From: Verrucolacustris sp044348085
GTDB taxonomy: Bacteria; Verrucomicrobiota; Verrucomicrobiia; Methylacidiphilales; Verrucolacustridaceae
DNA length: 64,000 nt
Reading direction: 5' to 3'
Assembly (NCBI GenBank): GCA_044348085.1
Contig: JBIKTM010000003.1
Span: 1 to 64,000, forward strand
In this document: piece after piece, positions 8,192 through 16,021 of the stretch
How the letters are laid out: every line of letters begins with the position of its first letter
Position numbering within the stretch: position 1 is the first letter of the stretch
Made by a program: the position numbers and the translations under genes
The notes under the pieces: generated by a model
What the model was told of the DNA's origin: nothing
The model's database searches: none
What the model saw: only the letters and a program-made list of their open reading frames with translations

Positions 8192-8578
8192 TTAAGCCCG
8201 AGGCGGAATCCGACAAGAGGTCCTCCCCATCCAACGGGAAATTCTTTGCCGATTCGCAGCCACAACCGCGTAGCCGACCGACGCAAAAGGTAGAACCAGT
8301 GGAAAAAGAATGAGGTGCCCCAACCATCTCCACCCAGGCACAAGTGTCAGGCAAAACGCCGTCGCAGATGCCTTCTTCCACAAAGTGCCGTCCTCCGCCA
8401 AAGCCTGAATCCCTTTGTCAGCCAACGTTCGATCCACCATAGGAAATAGCCTCATCCCCTCATCATCTTGATAAGCGACTGGATCAAAGGTTCCAGGTCG
8501 TGCCTTCTTCAAAATCCACTCCACACTACTTTGACAAAAGCCGCAGTCCGCATCGTAAAAAAGGGTCGCCTTGGCCAT
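8192..8578 (-). CDS. DCC-family (DUF393) thiol-disulfide-oxidoreductase-like protein
   Basis: The 128-residue product starts at the ATG at 8578 and opens with LFYDADCGFCQSSVEWILKK, the DxxCxxC motif that defines the DCC family (DUF393). A conserved hydrophobic stretch (LGHLILFPLVLPFASVGYAV) follows near residue 95. The family is predicted to be thioredoxin-like, but the substrates are unknown. The ribosome binding site of the downstream uracil-DNA glycosylase overlaps its stop codon, so the pair is likely coupled. Confidence 0.85.
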   Translation of the reverse strand: MAKATLFYDADCGFCQSSVEWILKKARPGTFDPVAYQDDEGMRLFPMVDRTLADKGIQALAEDGTLWKKASATAFCLTLVPGWRWLGHLILFPLVLPFASVGYAVVAANRQRISRWMGRTSCRIPPRA

Positions 8579-8652
8579 GAAATTCATCCTACCCCGAATC
8601 TTTCTCACGCCAACCCGCTTGCATTTTCCGCTTTCGCCCTCAAAGTCTATGG

Positions 8653-9156
8653 ATGATTAAGCCTGACCCATCCCGCCTAGGTTCTCGTCTCTTTCGCTTA
8701 ATTTCCAAGGGCGAAATCGTGACCTACGGCTACGTCGCTGTTCTCCTTCTCATCGTTGCAGGCGCGATCTCGATCTATCTGGTTCACTACATCCTCAATG
8801 CGATGCTTCAGCATCAGCCCTTCTTCTCGACCCTCATCTCCGTGATTAATGAAGTGCTCCTGATTCTTATCGTGATGGAGATCCTTCGCACGGTTACCCG
8901 CCTCCTTGTTTCCCCAGCTCACGATGTGAGTATCGCGGACCTCGTCCCCTTTCTTGTCATTGCAGGAATTAGCGTGACCCGTCGTATCTTGACCATCGGT
9001 GCAGGTCTATCGGTACAGGAAACGGAAGGGCACACCCTCGACCCAATCAAGTTTACTCAGTCGATGACGGAGTTGGTCGTCAGCGGAGTGATTATTGTGC
9101 TGGTCAGCGTCTCCCTCTGGTTGATCCACCGTAAGTCACCCGCCAAGATTACCTAA
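8653..9156 (+). CDS. PsiE-family inner-membrane protein
   Basis: The 167-residue protein has four predicted membrane helices: residues about 25-47 (VTYGYVAVLLLIVAGAISIYL), 62-82 (LISVINEVLLILIVMEILR), 95-115 (LVPFLVIAGISVTRRILTIG) and 136-158. The pattern, including an E..R pair in helix 2 and the ISVTRRILT segment, fits the phosphate-starvation-inducible PsiE family. PsiE function is not established. The gene sits alone, divergent from the DCC gene and convergent with the aldehyde dehydrogenase. Confidence 0.82.
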   Translation: MIKPDPSRLGSRLFRLISKGEIVTYGYVAVLLLIVAGAISIYLVHYILNAMLQHQPFFSTLISVINEVLLILIVMEILRTVTRLLVSPAHDVSIADLVPFLVIAGISVTRRILTIGAGLSVQETEGHTLDPIKFTQSMTELVVSGVIIVLVSVSLWLIHRKSPAKIT

Positions 9157-9165
9157 CGCCCGGCT

Positions 9166-10740
9166 CTATCGTTCTTCGGGCAGATAAATCGAATCGGGGA
9201 AGTTTCCGCGCAACCGCTCGCCCGCTGGTCCCTGCGTAACCGCTTCGACAAGATACTTTCCTCCGACAAAGCATCCCTTCCACGACTGGCCAAAGCCTCC
9301 AAAACTTTCCTCATTATCCCCACGAGAACGAACCTTATTGTGCCCAAACTTAAAGCAACGCAAATCCACTGCGACCTGCTTGGCCAAATTCGCATCATCC
9401 GTAGCTAAACTGGAAACAAGGTTACCGTTCGAAACATTCATCTCCGCAATGAGCTGGTCCACGCTATCGACCACAGCCACCGAATCGACAGGGCCAAAGG
9501 GCTCGCCGTGGTACAGCTTGCAGTTTCGCGGCAGGCTCAGCAGAGCCACAGGTGCCAAGTAGGCCGAAATATCCTGCGAAGGCTGGAAGAGAGATTCATC
9601 CAGAACCCCCTCGTACAGTGCGACAGCACCACCGGCCACGGCTTCCGTGACCTGAACTCGTAGCTCTTCCACCTTTTTACTGTTAATCAACGGCCCGTAA
9701 TCCAAGGCAGGCAACGGATCCTCCGCTTTGTCAACGAGGAGGGGATGCCCACACTTCAACCCTTGTACCACGCCAAGATACATTTCTAAAAATTTCGGGA
9801 ACATGGAGCGCTGAACGACATAGCGCGGGTAGGCTGTACACCTCTGCTTGCCAAACTCGAACCCCTTCTTGATTTGGGCCGCCAAGCTCTTCCAATCCGA
9901 ATACTCCCAAACTCCGTAACAGTTCACCCCGTCCATCTCCAACATGTACCGCTTGGACCGATCGTAAAACGCGGCAGCAATCTCCCGACCATTATTTTTT
10001 CCACCTACGAAAGCCAAACAGGCGATCGCTTCGTTTCGGACGAGAGCCTCGCTCAACTCACCCCCGGATCCGCTGACCAAGCTAACCGGCAATCCACGCC
10101 GGCGGGCGAGGGCCATCGCCAAGGTGACAGCGTGAATTCCTCCATCCGTCGGTGTTTTTGCAATGACGGAGTTACCCGCCAAACACTGAACCAGAACGGC
10201 ATGAATGAGAACGGAGAGAGGATAGTTCCAAGAGGCAATATTGGAGATCAAGCCCAGCGGCTTTCTCCCCTCCATCATTTTTTCGATCTGCCCGACATAC
10301 CAGCGCACTCCTGAAATACACCGTTCGACGCTGACCTTGGACTGCGGGTACGGCTTACCAATCTCCCACACCAGTGTCTTGGCCAACAGATCCGCGTTCG
10401 CCTCCAAATCCCCTAACGTTTCGCTCACCATTCTTTTGCGCTCATCCAGATCGGTTTTCGACCAAGCGTGGAATTCCACCTCGGCCGCCACCACTGCCGC
10501 ACGGGCGGCATCCAACCGAATCATCGGATAACGACCTAAGGGGGTGGCATCAACAGGAGATAGAAACAGCTTTCCGTGACCCGGCTGTTGCCACTTGCCG
10601 GCAATTAAGTTGAAAAGATTGCCTTCGGGGCCAAACGCCTCAGGCGCCACCTTGCGGTGCTGCTCAATCAGGTTCGGCCAGGAGGCCCATGGGGAGATAA
10701 ACTTGCTCAAGGAACGAAAAGAGTACTCCAATTTTGCCAT
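9166..10740 (-). CDS. Aldehyde dehydrogenase family protein
   Basis: NAD(P)-dependent oxidation of an aldehyde to an acid is expected. The 524-residue chain keeps the ALDH core: Asn172 in SNIASWNYP, Lys195 in AKTP, general-base Glu268 in LEMDGVN, and the nucleophile Cys301 in FGKQRCTAYPR. The cofactor-binding segment around 220-250 (GSGGELSEALV, FVGGKNNGR) departs from the usual GSTxxG motif, so the coenzyme preference and substrate cannot be read with confidence. The N-terminus extends about 45 residues beyond the minimal domain. It is divergent from mazG with 51 nt between starts. Confidence 0.88.
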   Translation of the reverse strand: MAKLEYSFRSLSKFISPWASWPNLIEQHRKVAPEAFGPEGNLFNLIAGKWQQPGHGKLFLSPVDATPLGRYPMIRLDAARAAVVAAEVEFHAWSKTDLDERKRMVSETLGDLEANADLLAKTLVWEIGKPYPQSKVSVERCISGVRWYVGQIEKMMEGRKPLGLISNIASWNYPLSVLIHAVLVQCLAGNSVIAKTPTDGGIHAVTLAMALARRRGLPVSLVSGSGGELSEALVRNEAIACLAFVGGKNNGREIAAAFYDRSKRYMLEMDGVNCYGVWEYSDWKSLAAQIKKGFEFGKQRCTAYPRYVVQRSMFPKFLEMYLGVVQGLKCGHPLLVDKAEDPLPALDYGPLINSKKVEELRVQVTEAVAGGAVALYEGVLDESLFQPSQDISAYLAPVALLSLPRNCKLYHGEPFGPVDSVAVVDSVDQLIAEMNVSNGNLVSSLATDDANLAKQVAVDLRCFKFGHNKVRSRGDNEESFGGFGQSWKGCFVGGKYLVEAVTQGPAGERLRGNFPDSIYLPEER

Positions 10741-10791
10741 TCGTCACGCTCAGACTCGACGAATGCGATTCTCATCCCTTATCTGCAAAGG

Positions 10792-11580
10792 ATGAAAGAA
10801 GTGGAAGCTTTGACCCGAATCATGGCCCGCCTCAGGGGCCCTAAGGGTTGTCCCTGGGATCAAAAGCAAACTCATCGCACTCTTCGCCCCATGTTGCTGG
10901 AGGAGGTTTATGAACTCCTTGAGGCGATTGATCAGAAAGATGACCATGCCCTTCAGGAAGAGTTGGGGGATGTTCTTCTGCACATCATTTTTCATGCTCA
11001 ACTGGCTCAGGAGCGGCGAGCCTTTGATTTTCGTAAGGTGGCGTCTCATCTTGCCAAGAAACTCATAAGTCGACACCCCCACGTATTTGGGAAAGAACGA
11101 CTTGTCACGACTCAGCAGGTTCTCCACAGGTGGCATCAGCTGAAGCTGGCGGAAAAACCATCCCGCAAGAGTGCACTGGATGGCATTCCGATGGGTCTTC
11201 CATCCCTTCTTCTAGCCCAAAATCTCCAAAAACGCGCAGCGAGGGTCGGATTTGATTGGCCGAATCCAGAAAAAGGAATCCCAGCCAAGATCCGGGAAGA
11301 GATAAAGGAGGTTTGCCAAACAAAAGGTCGTGGGCCTGCCTTCGCCCGGGAACTTGGAGACCTCCTTTTTACCTTGGTCAATCTAGCTAGGCATCGGGGG
11401 GTGGATGCAGAGACCGCTTGCCGTGACTCAGCCCACCGTTTCGCTACCCGTGTTCGCCATATTGAATCTTCACTCTCTAAGAAGGGTAAAAAAACGGGGG
11501 ATCTAAGCCCTCGAGAGCTAGACCAAGAGTGGAAAAAAGCTAAGAAAAGACGGTCATTTTACTTAAAATACAGTAGATAA
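10792..11580 (+). CDS. mazG: Nucleoside triphosphate pyrophosphohydrolase
   Basis: MazG hydrolyses (d)NTPs to the monophosphates, removing aberrant nucleotides. The product (262 residues) shows the diagnostic LRGPKGCPWDQKQTH, then RPMLLEEVYELLEAID and EELGDVLLHIIFHAQLA with the EExxE and ExxD metal-binding helices, and a second MazG domain (ELGDLLFTLVNLARHRGVD) about 100 residues later, as in the two-domain enzyme. Two starts fit: ATG 10792 or GTG 10801, the latter better spaced from AAAGGA. The coding strand is less C-rich than its neighbours. Confidence 0.95.
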   Translation: MKEVEALTRIMARLRGPKGCPWDQKQTHRTLRPMLLEEVYELLEAIDQKDDHALQEELGDVLLHIIFHAQLAQERRAFDFRKVASHLAKKLISRHPHVFGKERLVTTQQVLHRWHQLKLAEKPSRKSALDGIPMGLPSLLLAQNLQKRAARVGFDWPNPEKGIPAKIREEIKEVCQTKGRGPAFARELGDLLFTLVNLARHRGVDAETACRDSAHRFATRVRHIESSLSKKGKKTGDLSPRELDQEWKKAKKRRSFYLKYSR

Positions 11581-11693
11581 TACTCACAACTTGCTCTTCT
11601 TGTTGTCTGGTTTTGACTTGCTCGCAAACGCCCTGTCTTTAAGAATCCTCACTCAAGCAAACGCCCCAATAGGGGCAGAAGGAGAAACACACT
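11581..11693 (+). promoter_or_regulatory. Rhodopsin leader: candidate promoter, 5' hairpin and ribosome binding site
   Basis: A TTGACT box at 11613-11618 is followed after 19 nt by TTTAAG (11638-11643), a weak sigma-70-like pair. A GCCCC-AATA-GGGGC hairpin (11663-11676) stands just before a strong AGAAGGAGA site (about 11677-11685), 9 nt from the rhodopsin ATG. The hairpin could act on mRNA stability or initiation; this is inference. Confidence 0.4.
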
Positions 11694-12440
11694 ATGCTAG
11701 CAGCTGCAGCAATGAAAACGGGTGACCTTGTCGGGTTCACCTTCTTTATCGGGACCATGGCTATGTTTGCCGCCTCGGTCTTCTTTTACTTCGAGCGGCA
11801 GACCGTCTCGGACAAATGGAAGACCTCGCTGTTGATCAGTGCACTGATCACCACGATCGCGGCCGCCCACTACATGTATATGAGAGAGTACTGGTGCTCG
11901 AACTTCAACGGCACAAATGCCGGTGTCGCTTCGCCCACCGAATTCCGCTACATCGATTGGCTCCTCACCGTGCCTCTTATGTGCGTGGAGTTTTACCTCC
12001 TTCTCAAAGCCGCTGGGGCCAGCATCAATATGCTCTGGCGCCTCATCGGTTATTCCGTCCTCATGTTGGTTGCCGGATACATCGGCGAAGTCTCCGCCAA
12101 GCTCGGTCAACCCGTGCGTGGCTTTGAGAACTTCGGCTGGGGTGTCATCTCCACCATCGGTTGGGCAGGAATCGTTTATGAGATCTTCTTCGGGGAAGCC
12201 AAACAACTTGCCGACGGCAGCAGCGATGCAAACGTCCGCAAGGCGTTCAACCTCCTCCGTGGCTTCGTTCTCATCGGTTGGGCAATCTACCCGATCGGCT
12301 ATATGACCTTGCCGGGCAACGTGCTCAGCAACTCGGTCGAATTGGCCTCCAAGATGAACGTCATCTATAACATCGGTGACGCCGTCAATAAGATCGGCTT
12401 CGGCTTGATCGTCTGGAATCTCGCCAAACGCGCGAAATAA
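11694..12440 (+). CDS. Light-driven proton pump, proteorhodopsin/xanthorhodopsin-like
   Basis: This seven-helix retinal protein (248 residues) should pump protons outward in light. Key residues: His59 (AAAHYMYMR), Schiff-base counterion Asp88, Thr92 and proton donor Glu99 in RYIDWLLTVPLMCVEF (the DTE proton-pump motif), and retinal-binding Lys233 in GDAVNKIGFG. The spectral-tuning position (Leu/Gln105 of proteorhodopsin) is Met96, which favours green absorption. In an ungapped match of helix E to bacteriorhodopsin (anchored on IST and FFG) Trp138 is replaced by Gly150, the site that opens a carotenoid-antenna fenestration in xanthorhodopsin. The first 18 residues resemble a short hydrophobic lead. 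The retinal-forming blh gene lies directly downstream. Confidence 0.96.
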   Translation: MLAAAAMKTGDLVGFTFFIGTMAMFAASVFFYFERQTVSDKWKTSLLISALITTIAAAHYMYMREYWCSNFNGTNAGVASPTEFRYIDWLLTVPLMCVEFYLLLKAAGASINMLWRLIGYSVLMLVAGYIGEVSAKLGQPVRGFENFGWGVISTIGWAGIVYEIFFGEAKQLADGSSDANVRKAFNLLRGFVLIGWAIYPIGYMTLPGNVLSNSVELASKMNVIYNIGDAVNKIGFGLIVWNLAKRAK

Positions 12441-12458
12441 TCAGATTTAAATCTTCGG

Positions 12459-12477
12459 CGCGGGATTTTCTCCCGCG
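12459..12477 (+). other. Perfect 7-bp hairpin after the rhodopsin gene
   Basis: CGCGGGA (12459-12465) pairs with TCCCGCG (12471-12477) around a TTTTC loop, 18 nt after the stop. There is no T run directly after it, so it may protect the 3' end of the rhodopsin mRNA ahead of the terminator that follows. Confidence 0.55.
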
Positions 12478-12484
12478 TTAAGTT

Positions 12485-12518
12485 GGGGGATCTCCGAAAG
12501 GGGATCCCCCATTTTTTT
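12485..12518 (+). terminator. Rho-independent terminator between rhodopsin and blh
   Basis: GGGGGATC (12485-12492) pairs with GATCCCCC (12503-12510), with an inner CC/GG pair around GAAA, followed by ATTTTTTT. It would end most rhodopsin transcripts before blh and allow lower expression of the enzyme. Confidence 0.88.
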
Positions 12519-12555
12519 CATCCTATCCCTCCCCATTCTGCCCCTACTCTCTCCT

Positions 12556-13476
12556 ATGCCCGTCCTCCTTAGGCAAACCGCCCCCTGGTTTCTCGCGGCC
12601 TTCATCACCCTTCTCTCCCTTTTTTTTCCTCAACCTGCATGCACCCTAGCCCCGTGGTTCTTTCTCTCCTCCGCTCTCATCCTCGGCGTGCCCCACGGTG
12701 CCTGCGACCCTTGGATCCCAGGTTGGATTCTACATCGTCCCTCTCGCCTGTCCTTTCTCGTCCCCTTCTTCCTCATCTACCTCGCGATTTCTGCCGCCTA
12801 TCTACTCCTTTGGCGCTCTTATCCGCTCCCTTCCACTATCTTTTTCCTTTTTCTCACCGCTTGGCACTGGGGGTCTGCCGATGCCTCCCTCGAAACAACC
12901 CCTAGCCTTCGATGGCTTCTCTTTGGAATCGGGCGAGGCTCACTCGTTATGCTCGCCCCTTTTGCCTTTCACCTGACCGACACATGGTCCGTCATTCTGC
13001 TCATGGCACCCAACGCTGGCCCACCACCCTCCACTTTTCCCTTTATCCCAGCACTACTCGTCGCCATCGCCCTGAATCTTCTCTCCCGCCCATCCATCCA
13101 CCAAACTATTGAAACTCTACTGCTACTTCTCCTTTTTTACCTCACACCCCCACTCCTCTCCGTCGGCACCTACTTTGTAGCCTTTCATGCCTGGCGACAC
13201 CTTCTCCGGCTTACTGCCTTGCGGGACCAAAGAACTTCGATTGATCCCATCAGTCGCTGGACCCACTCCCTCTCCCAACTCCTTCTTCTCTCGATTCCCC
13301 TCACTCTCGCAAGCCTGGCTTTCCTTCGATGGATTCCCCCTTTTCTCACCTCATCCTTCCCAAAAGGAGAAAATTGGGTCGGCCCCTACCTCATTCTCCT
13401 CGCCGTTCTCACCCTACCCCACGCAATCCTTGTTGGTTGGGTCGATAAAAAGACCAAAGTAGCCCTTGCTTATTGA
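12556..13476 (+). CDS. blh: Brp/Blh-type beta-carotene 15,15'-dioxygenase
   Basis: Blh cleaves beta-carotene into two retinal molecules, the chromophore of the rhodopsin next door. The 306-residue membrane protein has about eight hydrophobic helices and the conserved histidine motifs: GVPHGACDPWI near residue 50, LTAWHWGSADA near 98, and FVAFHAWRHLLRL near 210; these His residues hold the catalytic iron. Order and orientation (rhodopsin then blh) match the common proteorhodopsin cassette. No carotenoid synthesis gene is present in the window, so beta-carotene must come from elsewhere in the genome. Confidence 0.93.
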   Translation: MPVLLRQTAPWFLAAFITLLSLFFPQPACTLAPWFFLSSALILGVPHGACDPWIPGWILHRPSRLSFLVPFFLIYLAISAAYLLLWRSYPLPSTIFFLFLTAWHWGSADASLETTPSLRWLLFGIGRGSLVMLAPFAFHLTDTWSVILLMAPNAGPPPSTFPFIPALLVAIALNLLSRPSIHQTIETLLLLLLFYLTPPLLSVGTYFVAFHAWRHLLRLTALRDQRTSIDPISRWTHSLSQLLLLSIPLTLASLAFLRWIPPFLTSSFPKGENWVGPYLILLAVLTLPHAILVGWVDKKTKVALAY

Positions 13477-13506
13477 CTGTAAATTATTGGTCAATAAGAT
13501 TTTATA
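13469..13506 (+). terminator. 9-bp inverted repeat at the blh stop codon, probable terminator
   Basis: CTTATTGAC (13469-13477) and GTCAATAAG (13490-13498) are perfect inverted copies around a 12-nt spacer, followed by ATTTTATA. The left arm includes the blh stop codon (TGA at 13474-13476). The stem is AT-rich, so it is a weak terminator; an operator for the next gene is the alternative. Confidence 0.5.
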
Positions 13507-13545
13507 TCCGAAGTAAAAGCCGCCCCTACCATTTTTACGCATCGT

Positions 13546-14058
13546 GTGATATGGTTTAATGTGAGCTTGCTACCAAAACTCCGCCAAGACTTTCAAAGTG
13601 CCGAATCTGCCGTGGGTTACGCAAATCTTGGCATGTACACCGATGCTCTTGCCGAACTGGAAAACTTATCCCCTCAAATGGTGTGCGATGATGGCGTACA
13701 AGAGTTCAAGCTTCGTCTCCTCGAACGCGCCTGCCGCTGGCAGGACGCTGCTGGCCTCGCCGCCCGCCTAGCCACTTCCCACCCAGACGAGTCCCGATGG
13801 TTTATTGCTTGGGCCTTCGCGAAACGCCGAAGCGATTCGATTGAAACCGCCTCAAAAATTCTTACCGATGCCGCCCACCTCCATCCCAAAGATCCCCTCA
13901 TCCAATTTAACCTCGGTTGCTACGCTGCCCAAAGGGGAGACCTAACCACCGCCCAGACTTATGTCCGGCGCGCTATCGAGCTCGATCACGACCTAGAAAA
14001 ACTTGCCCACCAAGACCCGGACCTTGAGCCCCTCCGCCAAGCGCACCTCATCGACTAA
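13546..14058 (+). CDS. TPR-repeat protein of unknown function
   Basis: The product has 170 residues and no signal peptide. Its C-terminal half reads as tetratricopeptide repeats (ILTDAAHLHPKDPLIQFNLG, then AQRGDLTTAQTYVRRAIEL), and the N-terminal part (AVGYANLGMYTDALAELENL) also fits a degenerate TPR. Such scaffolds mediate protein contacts; the partner is unknown. The start is a GTG at 13546 or at 13561, neither with a clear ribosome binding site. The 3' end overlaps the convergent small gene at 14055 by four bases. Confidence 0.7.
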   Translation: MIWFNVSLLPKLRQDFQSAESAVGYANLGMYTDALAELENLSPQMVCDDGVQEFKLRLLERACRWQDAAGLAARLATSHPDESRWFIAWAFAKRRSDSIETASKILTDAAHLHPKDPLIQFNLGCYAAQRGDLTTAQTYVRRAIELDHDLEKLAHQDPDLEPLRQAHLID

Positions 14059-14309
14059 TCTCTCCCTCCATTTCCACTCCGATCTTTCTCCTCCGCCTCT
14101 AATTCGATCAAATACCTGCGGACCTCCCCCACCCGTTCGTCCGGCATATCCCCGTAACTACACCCGAACTTCTCCTTCACACACCCTGCGACATGCGCAT
14201 ACGGATTCCGCCCCCGCGGATGCCGAACATCACTCTCCAAGACCCCCTGCAGACGATCCCCCACCGCCCGCATCTCCGCCCAAACCTCCCTCTTTAAATC
14301 TGGACTCAA
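14055..14309 (-). CDS. Small protein of unknown function coupled to the SpoIIE-type phosphatase gene
   Basis: I do not recognise this family. The frame opens with a TTG directly after the stop codon of the phosphatase gene (TAG then TTG), giving 84 residues; an ATG at 14273 would give 72 and follows a GGGAGG site. The middle has a distinct core, NPYAHVAGCVKEKFGCSYGD, with two cysteines eight apart, flanked by charged helices (ERVGEVRRYLIELEAEEKD). No membrane segment or signal is seen. The tight junction to the phosphatase suggests related function, possibly as a regulator, but that is inference. Confidence 0.55.
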   Translation of the reverse strand: MSPDLKREVWAEMRAVGDRLQGVLESDVRHPRGRNPYAHVAGCVKEKFGCSYGDMPDERVGEVRRYLIELEAEEKDRSGNGGRD

Positions 14310-15581
14310 CTATTTTCGCCGCTGAATCGCCAACAAAGTGATGTCGTCCGACCTCTCCGCTTCCAAAACAAATCCCTCTACTTGCTCAATCACCCGCTCC
14401 GCAATTTTCTCCGAAGAAAGACTCGCTACCCCCGTGACCGCCTTTTCGAGACGATCTTCCCCAAACAGATCTTTTGCCTCATTCATCGCCTCCGTCACCC
14501 CGTCCGTATAAACCAGAAGGGTCTCTCCGGGCTTTAACTGCAACTCCCGCTCGCCAAATTTCGCATCCTCGAAAACCCCCAGAGGCATCCCGCCCGCCGG
14601 CTCATAAGTCGGTTTCCCCTGTGCAGGCACAAGAATAGGCGGATTGTGTCCACCCTGCCCATACACCATCCGACCCGTCGCCGTATCCACTATCCCTAAA
14701 ATCATCGTCACAAATAAACTCGCCTGATTCTCCTTCGCCAATTGCGCGTTCACCCGATTCATAATCTCCAAAGGGCTTCTTCCTGGCACGGCCGTGGCTC
14801 GGATCAAAGTTCTTGTCACCGCCATAAATATTCCTGCCGCAATGCCCTTGCCCGACACGTCACCTACAACAAAACACATTTTACCGTCTTCCACCGGAAA
14901 GAAATCGTACAGATCCCCACTCACCTCCTTTGCAGGTTCGAGTCTCGCAAAGAGCTCAATCCCCGGTGCTTCCTCCCTTGTCGGAAACACTTTAGGCAGA
15001 AGTCCACCCTGCAACTCTCTCGCCAGATCCAAATCTCGCTGGACCGCTGCCCGCTCCAGAGCTGCCTTGTGCGCCCGCATCCGTACCAAAGCAGCCGCCA
15101 CCAAACCCGCAAAATACTCCACCATCGTCTCGTCGGTTTGCGTAAATGCCGCCCTCCCGATTGGATTTAAAAACTCGATCACCCCCACACACTCCCCACC
15201 CTCCAGAAGAGGAGCCGCAAGCAACGCCTTCGTCTTCCAACCCGTCTTCTCATCCGCCTTCGAATAAAATCGTGCATCCTTGCTCACGTCATCTACTCGA
15301 ATCGTCTTTTTCTCCTCCATCGCCGAACCCACGATCCCCTTACCCTTGGGAACGCGTAATGTTCCCAACTGGGGCGCACTGTCCCCTTGGGCCGAGTGAA
15401 TCATTAACTCCCCCGTCTCCTCATCCGGCAGGAAAATCGAACATGCTTCAGCCTGAATCCATGGCCGGCTCTTATTCAAAATCATCAGTAACAATCCGCT
15501 CAGGTCCGTCTCCCTCCCAATCTCACCCGCCAACTTAAACAGAGGCCCGTAATCGATCGGTTGTTCTACACTTTTGATCAT
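14310..15581 (-). CDS. GAF-domain, SpoIIE/RsbU-type PP2C phosphatase
   Basis: This 423-residue regulator has an N-terminal GAF sensor domain (about residues 15-165, including ACSIFLPDEETGEL, GKGIVGSAMEEKKTIRVDD and TKALLAAPL), a linker helix with LARELQGGLLPK, and a PP2C/SpoIIE serine phosphatase domain with the metal-binding GDLYDFFP and FVVGDVSGKGIAAGIFMA motifs, LVYTDGVTEAMN, and SDDITLLAI near the end. Such proteins dephosphorylate anti-sigma-factor antagonists in partner-switching stress pathways. No anti-sigma factor or antagonist gene is adjacent; the small coupled gene downstream is the only neighbour candidate. Confidence 0.9.
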   Translation of the reverse strand: MIKSVEQPIDYGPLFKLAGEIGRETDLSGLLLMILNKSRPWIQAEACSIFLPDEETGELMIHSAQGDSAPQLGTLRVPKGKGIVGSAMEEKKTIRVDDVSKDARFYSKADEKTGWKTKALLAAPLLEGGECVGVIEFLNPIGRAAFTQTDETMVEYFAGLVAAALVRMRAHKAALERAAVQRDLDLARELQGGLLPKVFPTREEAPGIELFARLEPAKEVSGDLYDFFPVEDGKMCFVVGDVSGKGIAAGIFMAVTRTLIRATAVPGRSPLEIMNRVNAQLAKENQASLFVTMILGIVDTATGRMVYGQGGHNPPILVPAQGKPTYEPAGGMPLGVFEDAKFGERELQLKPGETLLVYTDGVTEAMNEAKDLFGEDRLEKAVTGVASLSSEKIAERVIEQVEGFVLEAERSDDITLLAIQRRK

Positions 15582-15643
15582 TTCACTATCCTACCAAAGA
15601 GCAAAGGGTTGTCAGATGGATTCTCGTCATCCATCTTCGAATC

Positions 15644-16021
15644 ATGTTTCCAACCATACGTCTTCCCAACACAACCATGTGGGAGCCCGGCCCTTATCCT
15701 GGGGTTGAGTTTGCCCACCTTTCACACGACTCAGGAAACGGAGCTAGGTTTCTTCTCCGAAAATTTGCCCCAGGAACCACCATCCCCGCTCATCGCCACC
15801 CCCAAGCGTCCGAGTCGGTTGTTATTCTCAAAGGAAAGTGGATCGAAGGAAATGTCGAATACGGCCCAGGCTCATTTTTTCATGCCCCTAAAAATACTGT
15901 CCATGGACCTCACCGCGCAGACAAAGAGGTGATCAGCGTCACTTGGTATGACGGCCCTCTAAGCATTGAGACGGCCGAGGCTGCAGACCCTGCCGCAGGG
16001 CCAGTTCCACCGATCCCCTAA
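15644..16021 (+). CDS. Cupin-domain protein
   Basis: The 125-residue protein is a single cupin fold related to the ChrR-like / acetylacetone-dioxygenase-like cupins. The metal-site motif is visible: APGTTIPAHRHPQASESVVI (His-x-His then Glu), followed by LKGKWIEG, GPGSFFHAPKNTVHGPH with the final His. A bound divalent metal is expected. The reaction cannot be assigned. It is divergent from the phosphatase gene and its stop overlaps the end of the OmpA gene. Confidence 0.8.
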   Translation: MFPTIRLPNTTMWEPGPYPGVEFAHLSHDSGNGARFLLRKFAPGTTIPAHRHPQASESVVILKGKWIEGNVEYGPGSFFHAPKNTVHGPHRADKEVISVTWYDGPLSIETAEAADPAAGPVPPIP

